A stretch of DNA of 64,000 bases from Sphingomonas sp. BK235 (GCF_004345855.1 NZ_SLXN01000005.1:275216-339215), one strand, 5' to 3'. Numbered from the stretch's first letter, positions 18,465-29,597 are shown. Program-made: numbers and translations. Notes: generated from the letters alone by a model not told the origin.

Positions 18465-19412
18465 TCAGCGCAAGGTGGCGCGGTAGCGCAGCAGCGCCTC
18501 GGGCTCGTCGGTCTGGACGATGCTCACCCCCGCGCGCCACAGCCGACCCCAGACCGCTTCGGGGTCGCGCAGCGCCTGGACGTCGCCGCCATAGCCCTGC
18601 GCGAATCCCTCCCATAAGGTATTGATCCACAGCCGTACCCCGCGCTCGCGCGCGATCGGCGCCACCGCGCCGAGCTGCGCCGCGGTGAGCCGCGGCAGCT
18701 CGATCCCGAGCGGGCGCGCGTCTCCCTCGGTCTGATGGCGCAGCATCGCGGCGAGGTCGGCGTGATAGCCCGGGTTGAGCAGGATCGGCATATAGCCCAG
18801 CCCCGCGAAGGTCGGCGCCGCCGCCATCGCGGGCGTGCCCGCGCCCACCTCGCTCTTCAGGATGATGTCGCGCTCCATCCCGGCGCGCCGCACCGCCGCG
18901 GCCACCTCGGCATAGACATTGGCCTTCACGTCGAGGTTGAGCAGGATGCGCCCGCGCGCGAGCGCCAGCAGCGCGTCGAGCGTCAGCACGCGTTCGTCGG
19001 TCACCTCCGTGCCCGCGCCGCCCTCGCCGTCGATGCCGCCGCGCAGGTGGAGCGCGGCGAGCTCGGCCGCGGTGAGCCGGTCGACCGCGCCATGGCCGTC
19101 GGTGGTGCGGTCCACCGTGGCGTCGTGGAGGATCACCAGCACGCCGTCGGCGGAGCGGCGCACGTCCACCTCCATCACCTCGACGCCGAGCGCGACGCAG
19201 CGCTCGAGCGCGGCGCGCGAATTCTCCGGCACGCTGCCTCTCTCGCCGTGAAGCGGCGCAGGATTGTGGCAGCCGCGATGCGCCGCGACGATCAGTCCCC
19301 CGCGCGGGTCGGCGAGGCGCGCGCGGATCGCGGCGGTGTCGCCGGCAGGGCCGATGGTGGGATGACCGAGGGTGGCGAGCGTCAACGCGCCCGCGAGCAG
19401 GGGAGCCAGCAT
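18465..19412 (-). CDS. Glycerophosphodiester phosphodiesterase
   Basis: The product has 315 residues and a short hydrophobic N-terminus (MLAPLLAGALTLATLG), probably a signal peptide. GDPD-family catalytic elements are present: AHRG (44-47), VPENS with Glu63, EVMEVDV with Glu81 and Asp83, and LHD with His97. The enzyme hydrolyses glycerophosphodiesters to glycerol-3-phosphate and an alcohol, here probably in the periplasm. The start at 19412 lies 11 bp after the stop of the upstream TonB receptor, implying co-transcription. The pair suggests uptake followed by cleavage of phosphodiesters. Confidence 0.9.
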   Translation of the reverse strand: MLAPLLAGALTLATLGHPTIGPAGDTAAIRARLADPRGGLIVAAHRGCHNPAPLHGERGSVPENSRAALERCVALGVEVMEVDVRRSADGVLVILHDATVDRTTDGHGAVDRLTAAELAALHLRGGIDGEGGAGTEVTDERVLTLDALLALARGRILLNLDVKANVYAEVAAAVRRAGMERDIILKSEVGAGTPAMAAAPTFAGLGYMPILLNPGYHADLAAMLRHQTEGDARPLGIELPRLTAAQLGAVAPIARERGVRLWINTLWEGFAQGYGGDVQALRDPEAVWGRLWRAGVSIVQTDEPEALLRYRATLR

Positions 19413-19423
19413 GATCGTTCCGT

Positions 19424-22270
19424 TCACAGCGAAGGGGTGAGGCGCAGTCCGACCCAGAGCGTGGTCGGCACCGAATAATGATCCTTGAGCAGCGAGACGC
19501 CGGGGCCGGTCAGCGTCGTGATGCCGCGGTGCGTCGCGTTGCCGAGCTGGGCGATCAGGCTTGCCGCCGGCGTCAGCCGGTAGCTGGCGGCGAGATCGAC
19601 CTGGCTGCGCGGCGCCCAATACAGGTCCTGCCAGCCGATGTTGCTCACCACCGCGCGCAGCGCGCGGCCCTGCCGGTTGAAGGCGGCGCGCAGCTCCAGC
19701 CCACCCGCGTTGTAGAACAAGGTGGCATTGGCGGTGTGGTCGGGCTGGCCCACCAGCCGGTCGACGGTGCGGCTGACGTTCACCCCCGGCGTCGGCGAGT
19801 AGGGGACCGCCATGCGGCCGTCGAGCAGCGCGACATTGGCCGAGAGGCCCCATCCCGCGAGCGGCGAGGCGACCGCGCGCAGGCTGTTGACCACGAGGCT
19901 GGCCTCGGCGCCGCGGATCCGCGCCGCGGCGGCGTTGGCGGGGGTGCTGACCGCGGCATGGCCGTAGGTCACGCCGTCGAAGGTGAAGGCGCCGACGCGC
20001 GTGAGCGTGAAGATCTCGTCGTGGATCCGCTTGTCGAACAGCGCGAGCGAGACCATCCCGTCGACCGCCTCGACGCGATAGTCGGCGGCGACGTCGAGGT
20101 TGCGCGACACGCGCGGGCGCACGTCGGGGTTGCCGATCGTCACGGTCACGCCGTCCGCCGCGGCATTGCCCTGGTCGGCGGGATTGACGAAGCCGATCGA
20201 GGTGCGCCCGGCATAAGCGTCATAGGGTGGTCGCCCGATGGTCCGGCTGAGCGCGGCGCGCAGATCGAGCAGCGGTGTCGCATGGACCGTCAGCAGCGAC
20301 GACGGCAGCCAGCGCCGATAGGAGGAAGCGGTCGGATTGGGCACATAGACATAGCCGCCGGTGGCGCGATCGAGCTGGCGCCGGCGCCCGACCGTCTCCT
20401 GCCGCGCCGCGTCGTAGCGCAGCCCGGTGACGAGATGCACCGTCTCGCTCCGCAGCGTCGCCATCGCATAGCCCGCGGCGATGCGCTCGCGATGTTCGAA
20501 ATCGTCCTGATTGTTGTAGATCGTCTGGTCCGTGGCATTGTAGCCACGCGCGGGGGCCGCCTCCACCTGCGCCTGCGCGCGCCGCGGGTCGATCGCATAC
20601 ATGTTGAGCCCCAGGCCGCGCATCGGTGCGTCCGATTTGCCCAGCACCTCGCTCATGCCCAGCCGCGGCGCGGTGACATTGGGGGCGAACTCGCTGCGAT
20701 CGATCGCGTAGCGCGGGCGATCGTCGGTATAGGCCGCGCCGACCGCGGCGCCGACCCCGCGATCCTCGGGCGCCTGGTTGATGGCGTAATCCAGCCGCGC
20801 GGTCGCGATCCGGTCGCTCGCGGTGCGGTGGTAATCGCGCGCGGGGCGCCAGTAGAGCAGGCTGTAGGCGTCGCGGTCGCCATAGGCCGCGGCGGTGATC
20901 GCGAACCGCTGGTCGCGCGCCGACGTGTCATAGTCGAAGCCGTAGGCCGCGGTGGCGGTCGGGCTGGCGCCCTTGCCGATGCCGCTGCGCCCGTCGGCGC
21001 CCGGCGCCGCCGCGGCCGGGCGCGCGACGTTGGTGGCATATTTCACCATGAACACCGGCTCGCCATAGGTGGCGTGCGAGACCGCGGCCCTGGCGGTGAG
21101 CGCGTGACGCTCGGCCGGTCGCCAGGTGGCGCCGACCTGCCCCAGGCGGGTGCGCGTGGTGATGATCTGATGCGCGTAGCCGACCTCGACGTCGCCCTTG
21201 GGATAATGGCCGCTGGTGGCGGTCTGCGCAGAGACGCGCTGGCGCTCGCGCGGGTCGACGATCAGCTCGTTGCGCTCCATGTCGTCGCGGAACGCGTAAT
21301 AGCCGCCGGTGGCGAACAGCTCGAGCCGCGCGGCCGCGCGCGCCTCCAGCTTGGCGGTGACCCCGACGCGGCTGCGCGTGTCCATCACATACCAATATTT
21401 GTCCTGCTGCGGCACCGCATGCCCGTTGCCCAACGCGGCGCCGCTCAGCAGCACGCCGGCATCGTCGTAGTAGCCGTAATGCACCGAGTCGGTGGTCATG
21501 TGCGTGGTGGTGTCGCTCGCCAGCGATTGGTAATTGGCGGACACGGTCGCGCCGAACTGATGCGCCGCGCCGAAACTGGTGCTGGCGGTGGCGATCACGC
21601 GGCCACCGGGATCGGGCTGCGCGCGCGGCCGGCCATTGTCGCTGGCATGGCCGAGCGAGCCCTCGGCGGTCAGGAACGGGGCGCCGCCATGTTCGAACGC
21701 CGAGCGCGTCCGCAGGTTGACCGCGCCGCCGATCGCGTGCGGGTCCAGATCGGGGGTGAAGCTCTTCACCACCTGGATCTCGCTCACCATCGACGAGGGC
21801 AGGATGTCGAGCCGCACGCCGCGCGCGACCGACCCGATCGAGCCGTTGGGGGTGCCGGGCGACGCGATCGTCAGGCCGTCGATCGTGACATTGTTGTAGC
21901 TCGGCCCGAGCCCGCGCAGCACCGGTGTCACCGCTTCGTCGCGCGGATGCTCGTTGTCCGAGGTCGGCAGCACCGAGAGGCCGGGGATGCGGCGCAGCGC
22001 CTCGACGATCGTGGCGTCGGGCAGCGCGCGCACGTCGGTCGCGCTGACCACGTCGACGATGTTGGTGGCGCCGCGCTTGGCCGCGATCGCGGCGGCATTG
22101 GCGCGGCGGATGCCGGTGACCACCACCTCCTCGCCCGGCGCCGCCGTGTCGCGCGCGGCAGCATCGGCGTCCGGTGCCGCCGGCGCGACCGTCTGTGCGA
22201 TCGCCGGCAGCGCGGTGATCGCGGTGGCGGCGGCGAGCAGCCGCGCGAGCGCGACGGCATGATGATTCAT
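19424..22270 (-). CDS. TonB-dependent receptor, TIGR01782-like
   Basis: The product has 948 residues with a signal peptide ending near PAIAQ. EEVVVTGIRRANAAAIAAKR is the TonB-Xanth-Caul type N-terminus. The plug contains PDATIVEALRRIPG, LRGLGPSYNNVTIDG and FTPDLDPHAIGGAVNLRT, followed by a large barrel. This subfamily in Caulobacter and Xanthomonas usually imports carbohydrates or other complex ligands. The C-terminus is WVGLRLTPSL, lacking the usual final aromatic residue. The downstream phosphodiesterase (11 bp) suggests a phosphodiester-type ligand. Confidence 0.9.
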   Translation of the reverse strand: MNHHAVALARLLAAATAITALPAIAQTVAPAAPDADAAARDTAAPGEEVVVTGIRRANAAAIAAKRGATNIVDVVSATDVRALPDATIVEALRRIPGLSVLPTSDNEHPRDEAVTPVLRGLGPSYNNVTIDGLTIASPGTPNGSIGSVARGVRLDILPSSMVSEIQVVKSFTPDLDPHAIGGAVNLRTRSAFEHGGAPFLTAEGSLGHASDNGRPRAQPDPGGRVIATASTSFGAAHQFGATVSANYQSLASDTTTHMTTDSVHYGYYDDAGVLLSGAALGNGHAVPQQDKYWYVMDTRSRVGVTAKLEARAAARLELFATGGYYAFRDDMERNELIVDPRERQRVSAQTATSGHYPKGDVEVGYAHQIITTRTRLGQVGATWRPAERHALTARAAVSHATYGEPVFMVKYATNVARPAAAAPGADGRSGIGKGASPTATAAYGFDYDTSARDQRFAITAAAYGDRDAYSLLYWRPARDYHRTASDRIATARLDYAINQAPEDRGVGAAVGAAYTDDRPRYAIDRSEFAPNVTAPRLGMSEVLGKSDAPMRGLGLNMYAIDPRRAQAQVEAAPARGYNATDQTIYNNQDDFEHRERIAAGYAMATLRSETVHLVTGLRYDAARQETVGRRRQLDRATGGYVYVPNPTASSYRRWLPSSLLTVHATPLLDLRAALSRTIGRPPYDAYAGRTSIGFVNPADQGNAAADGVTVTIGNPDVRPRVSRNLDVAADYRVEAVDGMVSLALFDKRIHDEIFTLTRVGAFTFDGVTYGHAAVSTPANAAAARIRGAEASLVVNSLRAVASPLAGWGLSANVALLDGRMAVPYSPTPGVNVSRTVDRLVGQPDHTANATLFYNAGGLELRAAFNRQGRALRAVVSNIGWQDLYWAPRSQVDLAASYRLTPAASLIAQLGNATHRGITTLTGPGVSLLKDHYSVPTTLWVGLRLTPSL

Positions 22271-22398
22271 CTCGAACTGTCCCCCCGATGGTGGCGCCGC
22301 CCGTGTCGGGAGGTCACCGCCGCCGAGTGTCGGCGCGACATGTCGTCCGGGTTACGGTTCGCCGTCGCGGGTCAGGCGGGGCGCGCCGCGCCCGCGGC

Positions 22399-22689
22399 TC
22401 AATACCCCGCCGCGCTGCAGAGCGATTCGAGCTTGCGCAGCCGCGGGTCGTCGGCGCCGACCTCGCGGCGGAAGCGCGCGCGATTGGCGCAGGCCTGGCG
22501 CTGGAAGGCGGGCGTGCCCGGGCGCGGCGCCACGCGCTGATGGCGGCGGATCGCCTCGGCCTGAGCGCCCATGCGCGAGCGGTGGAACGCGCCCTCCGCG
22601 GCCTGTGACGGGCTGATCGCGGGCGCGAGATCCTGCGCGGCGGCGGGGGTGGCCAGACAGGCCAGCGCGATGACGGCGATGCGGTTCAT
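22399..22689 (-). CDS. Small secreted protein of unknown function
   Basis: The 96-residue product has a very good ribosome site (AAGGAGG, 4 nt before the ATG). Its signal peptide ends about ATPAAA|QD. The mature part is helical and basic, with two cysteines (QACANRAR and LESLCSAAGY). No family is recognised. It lies upstream of the TonB receptor on the same strand (128 bp gap). Confidence 0.7.
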   Translation of the reverse strand: MNRIAVIALACLATPAAAQDLAPAISPSQAAEGAFHRSRMGAQAEAIRRHQRVAPRPGTPAFQRQACANRARFRREVGADDPRLRKLESLCSAAGY

Positions 22690-22850
22690 GCGACCTCCTT
22701 CGTCCGACGTCGGGCCTAGCGCGCAGCGCACCGGCGACAAGTCGCGCGCCGCGAGCCGTGCCCGCGCGTCGGTCGGGCGCTGGGGCGCGGGAAGACAGGG
22801 CAGGGTGCCACCCTGCAGCGCGCCCGCCGCAGGGCGCGCCTTCCACCGGC

Positions 22851-24230
22851 TCAGCTCGCCATCGGCAGCCGCAGCCGCACCAGCAGCCCGCCGAGATCCT
22901 CGCTCTCTTCCAAAGCCACGGTGCCGTCGTAGATCTCGGCGACGTCGCGCACGATCGCGAGGCCGAGCCCGGTGCCGGGCTTGCCGGTGTCGAGCCGGAC
23001 GCCGCGGTCGAAGATGCGGACGCGGTCGGCCTCGGGGATGCCGACGCCATCGTCTTCCACCACCACCTCGACGAAGCCGGCCTGCGCGCCGACCGTGACG
23101 AAAACGCTGCCGCCACCGTATTTGGCGGCGTTCTCGACGAGATTGCCCATGATCTCGTCGAGGTCCTGGCGCTCGATATGCGCCACCAGATCCTTCGGCC
23201 CGGTCATGTCGATGCGGACGTGCGGGTAGAGCCGCTGCACCGCGCGCTCGACCGATTCGACGCTGGGCCACACCGCGGCGCGGCTGTGCGCCGAGCCGCG
23301 CCGGCCCACGGCGCGCGCGCGCGCGAGGTGATGGTCGACCTGGCGCCGCATCGTGCGCGCCTCGCGGATCACCGTGGTCGCGAGATCGTCCGACTGGGCG
23401 GTGGCGGCGTTCATGATCACGGTCAGCGGCGTCTTGAGCGCGTGCGCCAAGTTGCCGGCGTGGCGCCGCGCCTCCTCCGCCTGGGTCTCGTTGTGCGCCA
23501 CCAACGCGTTGAGCTCCTCCACCATCGGCAGCAGCTCGAGCGGCATCTTGCCGCTGATCCGGCTGGAGCGGCCGGCGCGCATCTTGGCGATCTCGATCCG
23601 CAGCCGGCGCAGCGGCAGCAGCCCGTAGAAGGTCTGCAACGCCGCCAGGATCACCAGCCCGACACCGAGGAGCACGAAGCTGCGCACCAAGGTGCGGCGC
23701 AGCACCGCGATCTGCGCGTCGAGCGCCTCGCGGCTCGACGCCACCTGGAAGCGCCAGCGCACCTTGGAGCCGGGCAAGGTGACGTCGCGCTCGACGATGC
23801 GCAGCTTCTCGTTGGAGAATTGATCGCTGTCGTAGCTATGAACCGCCCGGTCATTGTGCTGCTTGCCGTAGGCGAGCTGGCGGTCCCACAGCGAGCGTGA
23901 CGGGAAAACCTCGTGCCCGGGCGCGGAGACCTGCCAGTACAGGCCGGAATACGGCTCGAGGAAGCGCTGGTCGGCGGGCTCGCGGTTGAAGGTCACCTCA
24001 CCGGTCGAGTCCATCTCGGCCGAGACGAGTAGCGAGCGCAGCACATATTCGAGCTGGTCGTCGGCATTGCCCGTCACCGCGCCGACCAGCACACGATCCA
24101 GCGCGAACCCGCCGCCGAACAGCAGCGCCGAGATCCACAGCACCGCGATCAGGATCATGCGCCGCGTGATCGAGCCGCGCGCGCGCGGTGCCTCGACCGG
24201 CGCGTCGACGGCGGGGTCGGCCGCGGTCAC
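22851..24230 (-). CDS. PhoQ-like sensor histidine kinase
   Basis: The product has 459 residues. Transmembrane helices at about 25-45 and 183-203 flank a roughly 135-residue periplasmic sensor. A HAMP-like linker follows. The phospho-acceptor is His263 in LAHALKTPLTVI, and the HATPase motifs are NLVENAAKYG (363-372), EDDGVGIP and GTGLGLAIV. The HALKTPL variant is characteristic of the PhoQ/FeuQ branch. It is the third gene of an operon: the response regulator ends 4 bp upstream, and the PepSY gene precedes that. Confidence 0.92.
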   Translation of the reverse strand: MTAADPAVDAPVEAPRARGSITRRMILIAVLWISALLFGGGFALDRVLVGAVTGNADDQLEYVLRSLLVSAEMDSTGEVTFNREPADQRFLEPYSGLYWQVSAPGHEVFPSRSLWDRQLAYGKQHNDRAVHSYDSDQFSNEKLRIVERDVTLPGSKVRWRFQVASSREALDAQIAVLRRTLVRSFVLLGVGLVILAALQTFYGLLPLRRLRIEIAKMRAGRSSRISGKMPLELLPMVEELNALVAHNETQAEEARRHAGNLAHALKTPLTVIMNAATAQSDDLATTVIREARTMRRQVDHHLARARAVGRRGSAHSRAAVWPSVESVERAVQRLYPHVRIDMTGPKDLVAHIERQDLDEIMGNLVENAAKYGGGSVFVTVGAQAGFVEVVVEDDGVGIPEADRVRIFDRGVRLDTGKPGTGLGLAIVRDVAEIYDGTVALEESEDLGGLLVRLRLPMAS

Positions 24231-24234
24231 GCGA

Positions 24235-24900
24235 TCAGGCGTCCGGATCGTCCAGGCTGTAGCCCAGCCCGCGGATCGTGGTGATCACGTCCTGGCCCAG
24301 CTTCTTGCGGATCCGCGTGACGAACACCTCGATCGTGTTCGAATCGCGGTCGAAGTCCTGGTCGTAGATATGCTCGATCAGCTCGGTGCGGCTCACCACC
24401 TTGCCCTTGTGGTGGAGCAGGTAGCTGAGCAGCTTGTATTCCTGCGCGGTGAGCTTCACCGGCTCGCCGTTGCGCGTCACCTTGCCCGAGCGGGTGTCGA
24501 GCCGCACGTCGCCCGCGGTCAGCTCGGACGAGGCGTTGCCCGAGGCGCGGCGGATCAGCGCGCGCAGCCGCGCGATCAGCTCCTCGGTCTGGAACGGCTT
24601 GGCGACATAATCGTCGGCGCCGGCGTCGAGCCCCGCGACCTTGTCGGACCAGCTGTCGCGCGCGGTGAGCACCAGCACCGGGGTGGTGCGCCCCTCCTTG
24701 CGCCAGCGGTCGAGCACGGTCAGCCCGTCGATCTCGGGCAGGCCGAGGTCGAGCACGATCGCGTCATAGCTCTCGGTCGAGCCGAGGAAATGCCCCTCCT
24801 CGCCGTCGGTGGCGAGATCGATGGCATAGCCCGCTCCCTCCAGCGTGGACTTGAGCTGCTGGCCGAGGTTCGGCTCGTCCTCGACGATGAGCACGCGCAT
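24235..24900 (-). CDS. OmpR/PhoB-family response regulator
   Basis: The 221-residue product has a receiver domain with phospho-acceptor Asp51 (IVLDLGLPEIDG) and Lys101. A C-terminal winged helix (about 125-215, LTAQEYKLLSYLLHHKG) follows. It is transcribed with the PhoQ-like kinase 4 bp downstream and is most likely its cognate partner. The PepSY protein encoded 15 bp upstream may modulate the pair. Confidence 0.94.
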   Translation of the reverse strand: MRVLIVEDEPNLGQQLKSTLEGAGYAIDLATDGEEGHFLGSTESYDAIVLDLGLPEIDGLTVLDRWRKEGRTTPVLVLTARDSWSDKVAGLDAGADDYVAKPFQTEELIARLRALIRRASGNASSELTAGDVRLDTRSGKVTRNGEPVKLTAQEYKLLSYLLHHKGKVVSRTELIEHIYDQDFDRDSNTIEVFVTRIRKKLGQDVITTIRGLGYSLDDPDA

Positions 24901-24915
24901 TACTGATGATCCCCC

Positions 24916-25221
24916 TCAATTGCCGGTTCGGCCGATGATCTGCCCCGAACGCCCGTCCACGTCGACCCAGATCACGTTGCCGTCGCGCAGGAACTTCAAC
25001 GTGTAGATGCCGCTGGGCATCTCCAGGTCGACGCCGATATATTGCGCGCCCTTCATCGTCGGCAGCACGCGCCGCTCGATCTCGGGCAGCGGCAGGATCT
25101 TGCCCGCGCGGCGCGCCTGCAACGCCACCGCCCCCTCGCGCACCTGCTCGGGCGCGGCCTCGACGGGCGCGGCAAGCAGCAGCGGGAGCAGGGGAAGCAG
25201 CATTCTCACCGGTGCTGGCAT
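24916..25221 (-). CDS. PepSY domain periplasmic protein
   Basis: The product has 101 residues with a Leu-rich signal peptide (MLLPLLPLLLAAPVEA). A single PepSY-type fold follows, with IERRVLPTMKGAQYIGVDLE and YTLKFLRDGNVIWVDVDG. The start may be 25221 (MPAPVRML) or the inner ATG at 25203. It is the first gene of the operon with the response regulator and kinase. Small PepSY proteins beside PhoPQ/FeuPQ-like systems commonly act as inhibitors or signal modulators; that role is inferred here from position. Confidence 0.82.
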   Translation of the reverse strand: MPAPVRMLLPLLPLLLAAPVEAAPEQVREGAVALQARRAGKILPLPEIERRVLPTMKGAQYIGVDLEMPSGIYTLKFLRDGNVIWVDVDGRSGQIIGRTGN

Positions 25222-25362
25222 AGGCGGAGGGGCTTGAACAGCCTGTGAATGATGGCGTCGCGCGGGCAACCCGCCGTGTCGCGAGGATGTTCCCGCGCGC
25301 CATGGCCGATCCGCGCCCGCGCCGCCATTGCCAGCCGCGCCCCCGCCACCTAGGTCCGCGCG

Positions 25363-27141
<1,779 letters not shown>

Positions 27142-27489
27142 GCGCCGGCGCGCGGTTCGCTCCGACCGACTACCGACCACCAGCCACTACCCGGCGCCGC
27201 CCATCCGAGTGCCCGCCTGCCTTCGTCATCCCGGCCTTGCGCCGGGATCCAACCGTCCGCGCACGCAGCGCCGGTGAAGCTCGCGGCACGATGGATCCCG
27301 GCGCAAGGCCGGGATGACGAGGGCAGCTGGCCGGGATGACGAAGGCAGGGGCGACGGGTTCCTCCGACAAAGGCGCCGGTCCCGTTCGCGCCCATCGTTG
27401 CGCCATGATCGTCGGGCGCCCCGAACCCCTGATCGGACAAGGCCCACCTCAGCCTGCTACACCGCGCGGTCGCGCGCGCCCCTCCGCCG
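27142..27489. other. Intergenic region carrying a palindromic repeat
   Basis: These 348 bp lie between two convergent genes. They contain one type A inverted pair (27225-27318) plus a half-copy (GCCGGGATGACGAAGG) just after it. No gene is seen. Confidence 0.6.
27225..27318. repeat. Palindromic repeat pair (type A)
   Basis: GTCATCCCGGCCTTGCGCCG at the left and its complement GCGCAAGGCCGGGATGAC at the right enclose about 40 bp with GATCCA/TGGATCC inner boxes. It is the same family as those at 18.2, 33.3, 43.4-43.75, 47.3 and 48.2 kb. Confidence 0.75.
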
Positions 27490-28089
27490 CTACGCCTCCG
27501 CGGCGGCGCGGTCGCGCAGCAGCATCTCCCGCGCCAGCTCGCGCGCGCGGCCGCGGGGCAGCTCCAGCGCGCGCGCCATCGCCGCGCCCAGCAGCGCGTC
27601 CCCCAGCGCCGCCAGCACCAAGTGCAGCGTCTCGTCGCGGATCGGCGCGTCGGGGCGCTCCTCGTCGCGTGCCAGCTCCTCGACCAGATCGTGGATCGCG
27701 GTCAGCACGGGGTCGAGCGCGTCGCGGTTACCGGTCAGGATCATCCAGCTCGCCAGCGCGCCCGCACCGCCGCGGCCGAACGCGTCGAACACCACGTCGA
27801 CCAGCTCGGCCGGGTCGCGCTCGGCGCGCGAACGACGCACCGCGTCGCGGATCGTATCGACGATGCTCGCGGTCATCCGCTCGATCAGGGCGCGTTGCAG
27901 CCCATCGGCCGAGCCGAAATGGTGGAGCAGGTTGGCGTGGGTCCGCCCGACACGCCCCGCCACCGCCTTGAGCGTCACCGCCTGCGGCCCGTCCTCGAGC
28001 AGCAGCGCGCGCGCCGCCTCCAGCGCCGCGTCGCGCGACGCCTCGGGCGTCAGCCGGCGGCGGGGGAGGGCAGCGGTCGCCCGCGTCAT
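27490..28089 (-). CDS. TetR family transcriptional regulator
   Basis: The 199-residue product has an N-terminal TetR helix-turn-helix (AALEAARALLLEDGPQAV, then VAGRVGRTHANLLHHFGSAD) followed by an all-helical ligand domain of normal length. The downstream neighbour on its strand is separated by repeats, and the GNAT gene upstream reads the same way. No operator or target is obvious. Confidence 0.9.
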   Translation of the reverse strand: MTRATAALPRRRLTPEASRDAALEAARALLLEDGPQAVTLKAVAGRVGRTHANLLHHFGSADGLQRALIERMTASIVDTIRDAVRRSRAERDPAELVDVVFDAFGRGGAGALASWMILTGNRDALDPVLTAIHDLVEELARDEERPDAPIRDETLHLVLAALGDALLGAAMARALELPRGRARELAREMLLRDRAAAEA

Positions 28090-28161
28090 CGGATCGTTAC
28101 CAGTCGGATTACGGAACGTTGCTGCCCTTGTGCCGGGTTCGGCGCCGAAAGCAACCGATCA

Positions 28162-28704
28162 TCAGGCCGCGATCGGCATCGCGCGCGACGGGTCTCCGGC
28201 GAGGTCGAGCGCATAGTCGACGCATTCCACCTCGCGGTCGCGCGCCAGCGCATAGCGCCGCGAATGGCCGCATTCGACGAAGCCGAGCTTGCGCAGCACG
28301 CGACCCGACGCCGGATTGTCGGCGTGGTGGTGCGCGGTGACGCGCGTGAGCGCGAGCGCGTGGCGCGCGACGTCGAGCACCGCGCGCCCCGCCTCGGTGG
28401 CATAGCCGCGCCCCCAGGCGTCGGGCGTGAGCCAATAGCCGAGCTCGACCCCGCCGCGCTCGCCGCGGTGCAGGCCGACGCCGCCGATCAGCCGATAGTC
28501 GCCGGTCCGCTCGACGATCAGGAAGCGCGGCTCTCGCGGATGCGGCGCCAGCGAGAGGAAGGCCGCCGCATCCTCCTCGGCATAGGGCCAGGGCGCGCGC
28601 GCCAGCCGCGACACCACCGCCTCATGCGCGATCGCGCGGGCGAGTGCCGGGGCGTCCTCGAGCCAGCCCGGTCTGAGGGTCAGTCTCGGCGTCAACGCGA
28701 ACAT
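28162..28704 (-). CDS. GNAT family N-acetyltransferase (RimJ/RimL-like)
   Basis: The 180-residue product starts at 28704 (MFALTPRLTLRPGWLEDAPA), preceded by AAGGAGA. An Acetyltransf_3-type fold is visible, with ELGYWLTPDAWGRGYATEA as the acetyl-CoA loop and NPASGRVLRKLGF near the C-terminus. This is the layout of ribosomal-protein or small-molecule N-acetyltransferases. Substrate is unknown. Confidence 0.88.
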   Translation of the reverse strand: MFALTPRLTLRPGWLEDAPALARAIAHEAVVSRLARAPWPYAEEDAAAFLSLAPHPREPRFLIVERTGDYRLIGGVGLHRGERGGVELGYWLTPDAWGRGYATEAGRAVLDVARHALALTRVTAHHHADNPASGRVLRKLGFVECGHSRRYALARDREVECVDYALDLAGDPSRAMPIAA

Positions 28705-28783
28705 GCTCCGTCTCCTTGTTCGGGCCGCTGCCACACGTGGATGACGGTGGCGCGACACGCGTCGCTGGGGGCGAGGGAGCATG

Positions 28784-28813
28784 AAAAAAGGGAGCCGGGG
28801 CGACCCGTCTCCC
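28784..28813 (-). terminator. Rho-independent terminator of rplU-rpmA
   Basis: On the minus strand GGGAG-A-CGG and CCG-G-CTCCC form a stem around GTCGC, followed directly by six T. It lies 69 bp after the rpmA stop. Two further hairpins occur between rpmA and it: GGGTTCCG/CGGAACCC at 28823-28843 and a GGCAACC/GGTTGCC pair at about 28860-28878. Confidence 0.8.
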
Positions 28814-28882
28814 TTGTTGGCTGGGTTCCGTGCTGCGGAACCCCGGGTCGCCCTGGTGGGCAACCCGGTTGGTTGCCCGATG

Positions 28883-29152
28883 TTACTCGGCCGCGGCCGC
28901 CATAATATCGACCGAGCAGAATTTGCGGCCGAGCTTGCCCTCGTGGAACACCACGCGGCCGTCGACGAGCGCGAAGAGGGTGTGGTCCTTGCCGATGCCG
29001 ACGTTGCGGCCCGGGTAGAACTTGGTGCCGCGCTGGCGCACGAGGATGTTGCCCGCGATCGCTTCCTGACCGCCGAACTTCTTCACGCCGAGGCGACGGC
29101 CGGCCGAATCACGACCGTTGCGCGACGAACCGCCTGCTTTCTTATGTGCCAT
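28883..29152 (-). CDS. rpmA: 50S ribosomal protein L27
   Basis: The 89-residue protein starts [20 protein letters not shown], the invariant L27 N-terminus that reaches the peptidyl-transferase centre. [20 protein letters not shown] is also conserved. No N-terminal extension for cleavage is present. It is encoded 26 bp downstream of rplU, the usual bacterial arrangement. Confidence 0.98.
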   Translation of the reverse strand: MAHKKAGGSSRNGRDSAGRRLGVKKFGGQEAIAGNILVRQRGTKFYPGRNVGIGKDHTLFALVDGRVVFHEGKLGRKFCSVDIMAAAAE

Positions 29153-29178
29153 TGCTCTTGCTCCTGCGCGCTACGGGA

Positions 29179-29475
29179 TCAGCCGACCGACACGATCTTG
29201 AGGATCGTGTGGTTCTGGCGATGGCCGTTGCGACGACGATAATTGTGGCGGCGACGCTTCTTGAAGACGATCACCTTCTCGCCCTTGGCCTGGGCGACGA
29301 TCTCCGCCGCGACGGTGAGGCCGTCGACCGACTTGAGATCCGCGCCCTCGCCCGCGAGCAGCACGTCACCCAGCGTCACCGACGCGCCGGCCTCGCCCTC
29401 GATCTTCTCGACGACGATCTTGTCTCCGGCGGCGACGCGATACTGCTTGCCGCCCGTGCGCACGACTGCGAACAT
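29179..29475 (-). CDS. rplU: 50S ribosomal protein L21
   Basis: The 98-residue protein begins [20 protein letters not shown] and ends with the [20 protein letters not shown] RNA-binding segment and HTILKIVSV. It binds 23S rRNA in the large subunit. I chose the ATG at 29475, which matches the family N-terminus; two in-frame upstream ATGs are discounted. It heads the rplU-rpmA operon. Confidence 0.98.
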   Translation of the reverse strand: MFAVVRTGGKQYRVAAGDKIVVEKIEGEAGASVTLGDVLLAGEGADLKSVDGLTVAAEIVAQAKGEKVIVFKKRRRHNYRRRNGHRQNHTILKIVSVG

Positions 29476-29536
29476 GGCTCTCATCACTTCCCAAATGTCA
29501 TAGCCCGCGAAGGCGCACCCTGCGGGAGAAGCGTGC

Positions 29537-29565
29537 GAGCTATGCCAAGCCTCCCGGCCTGTCAA
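29537..29565 (-). promoter_or_regulatory. Candidate sigma-70 promoter of rplU-rpmA
   Basis: On the minus strand a consensus -35 box TTGACA (29560-29565) is followed 15-17 bp later by CATAGCTC as a weak -10 region. It lies about 60-90 bp upstream of the L21 start, in an otherwise non-coding stretch. Confidence 0.5.
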
Positions 29566-29597
29566 CCGATTCCGTCATCGGTCAACGATGGCGTCAC

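Noticed and set aside
19478..22540. 1020-codon plus-strand open frame opposite the second TonB receptor
   Set aside because: Longest frame in the window but antisense to a receptor with clear plug and barrel motifs; no signal or domain.
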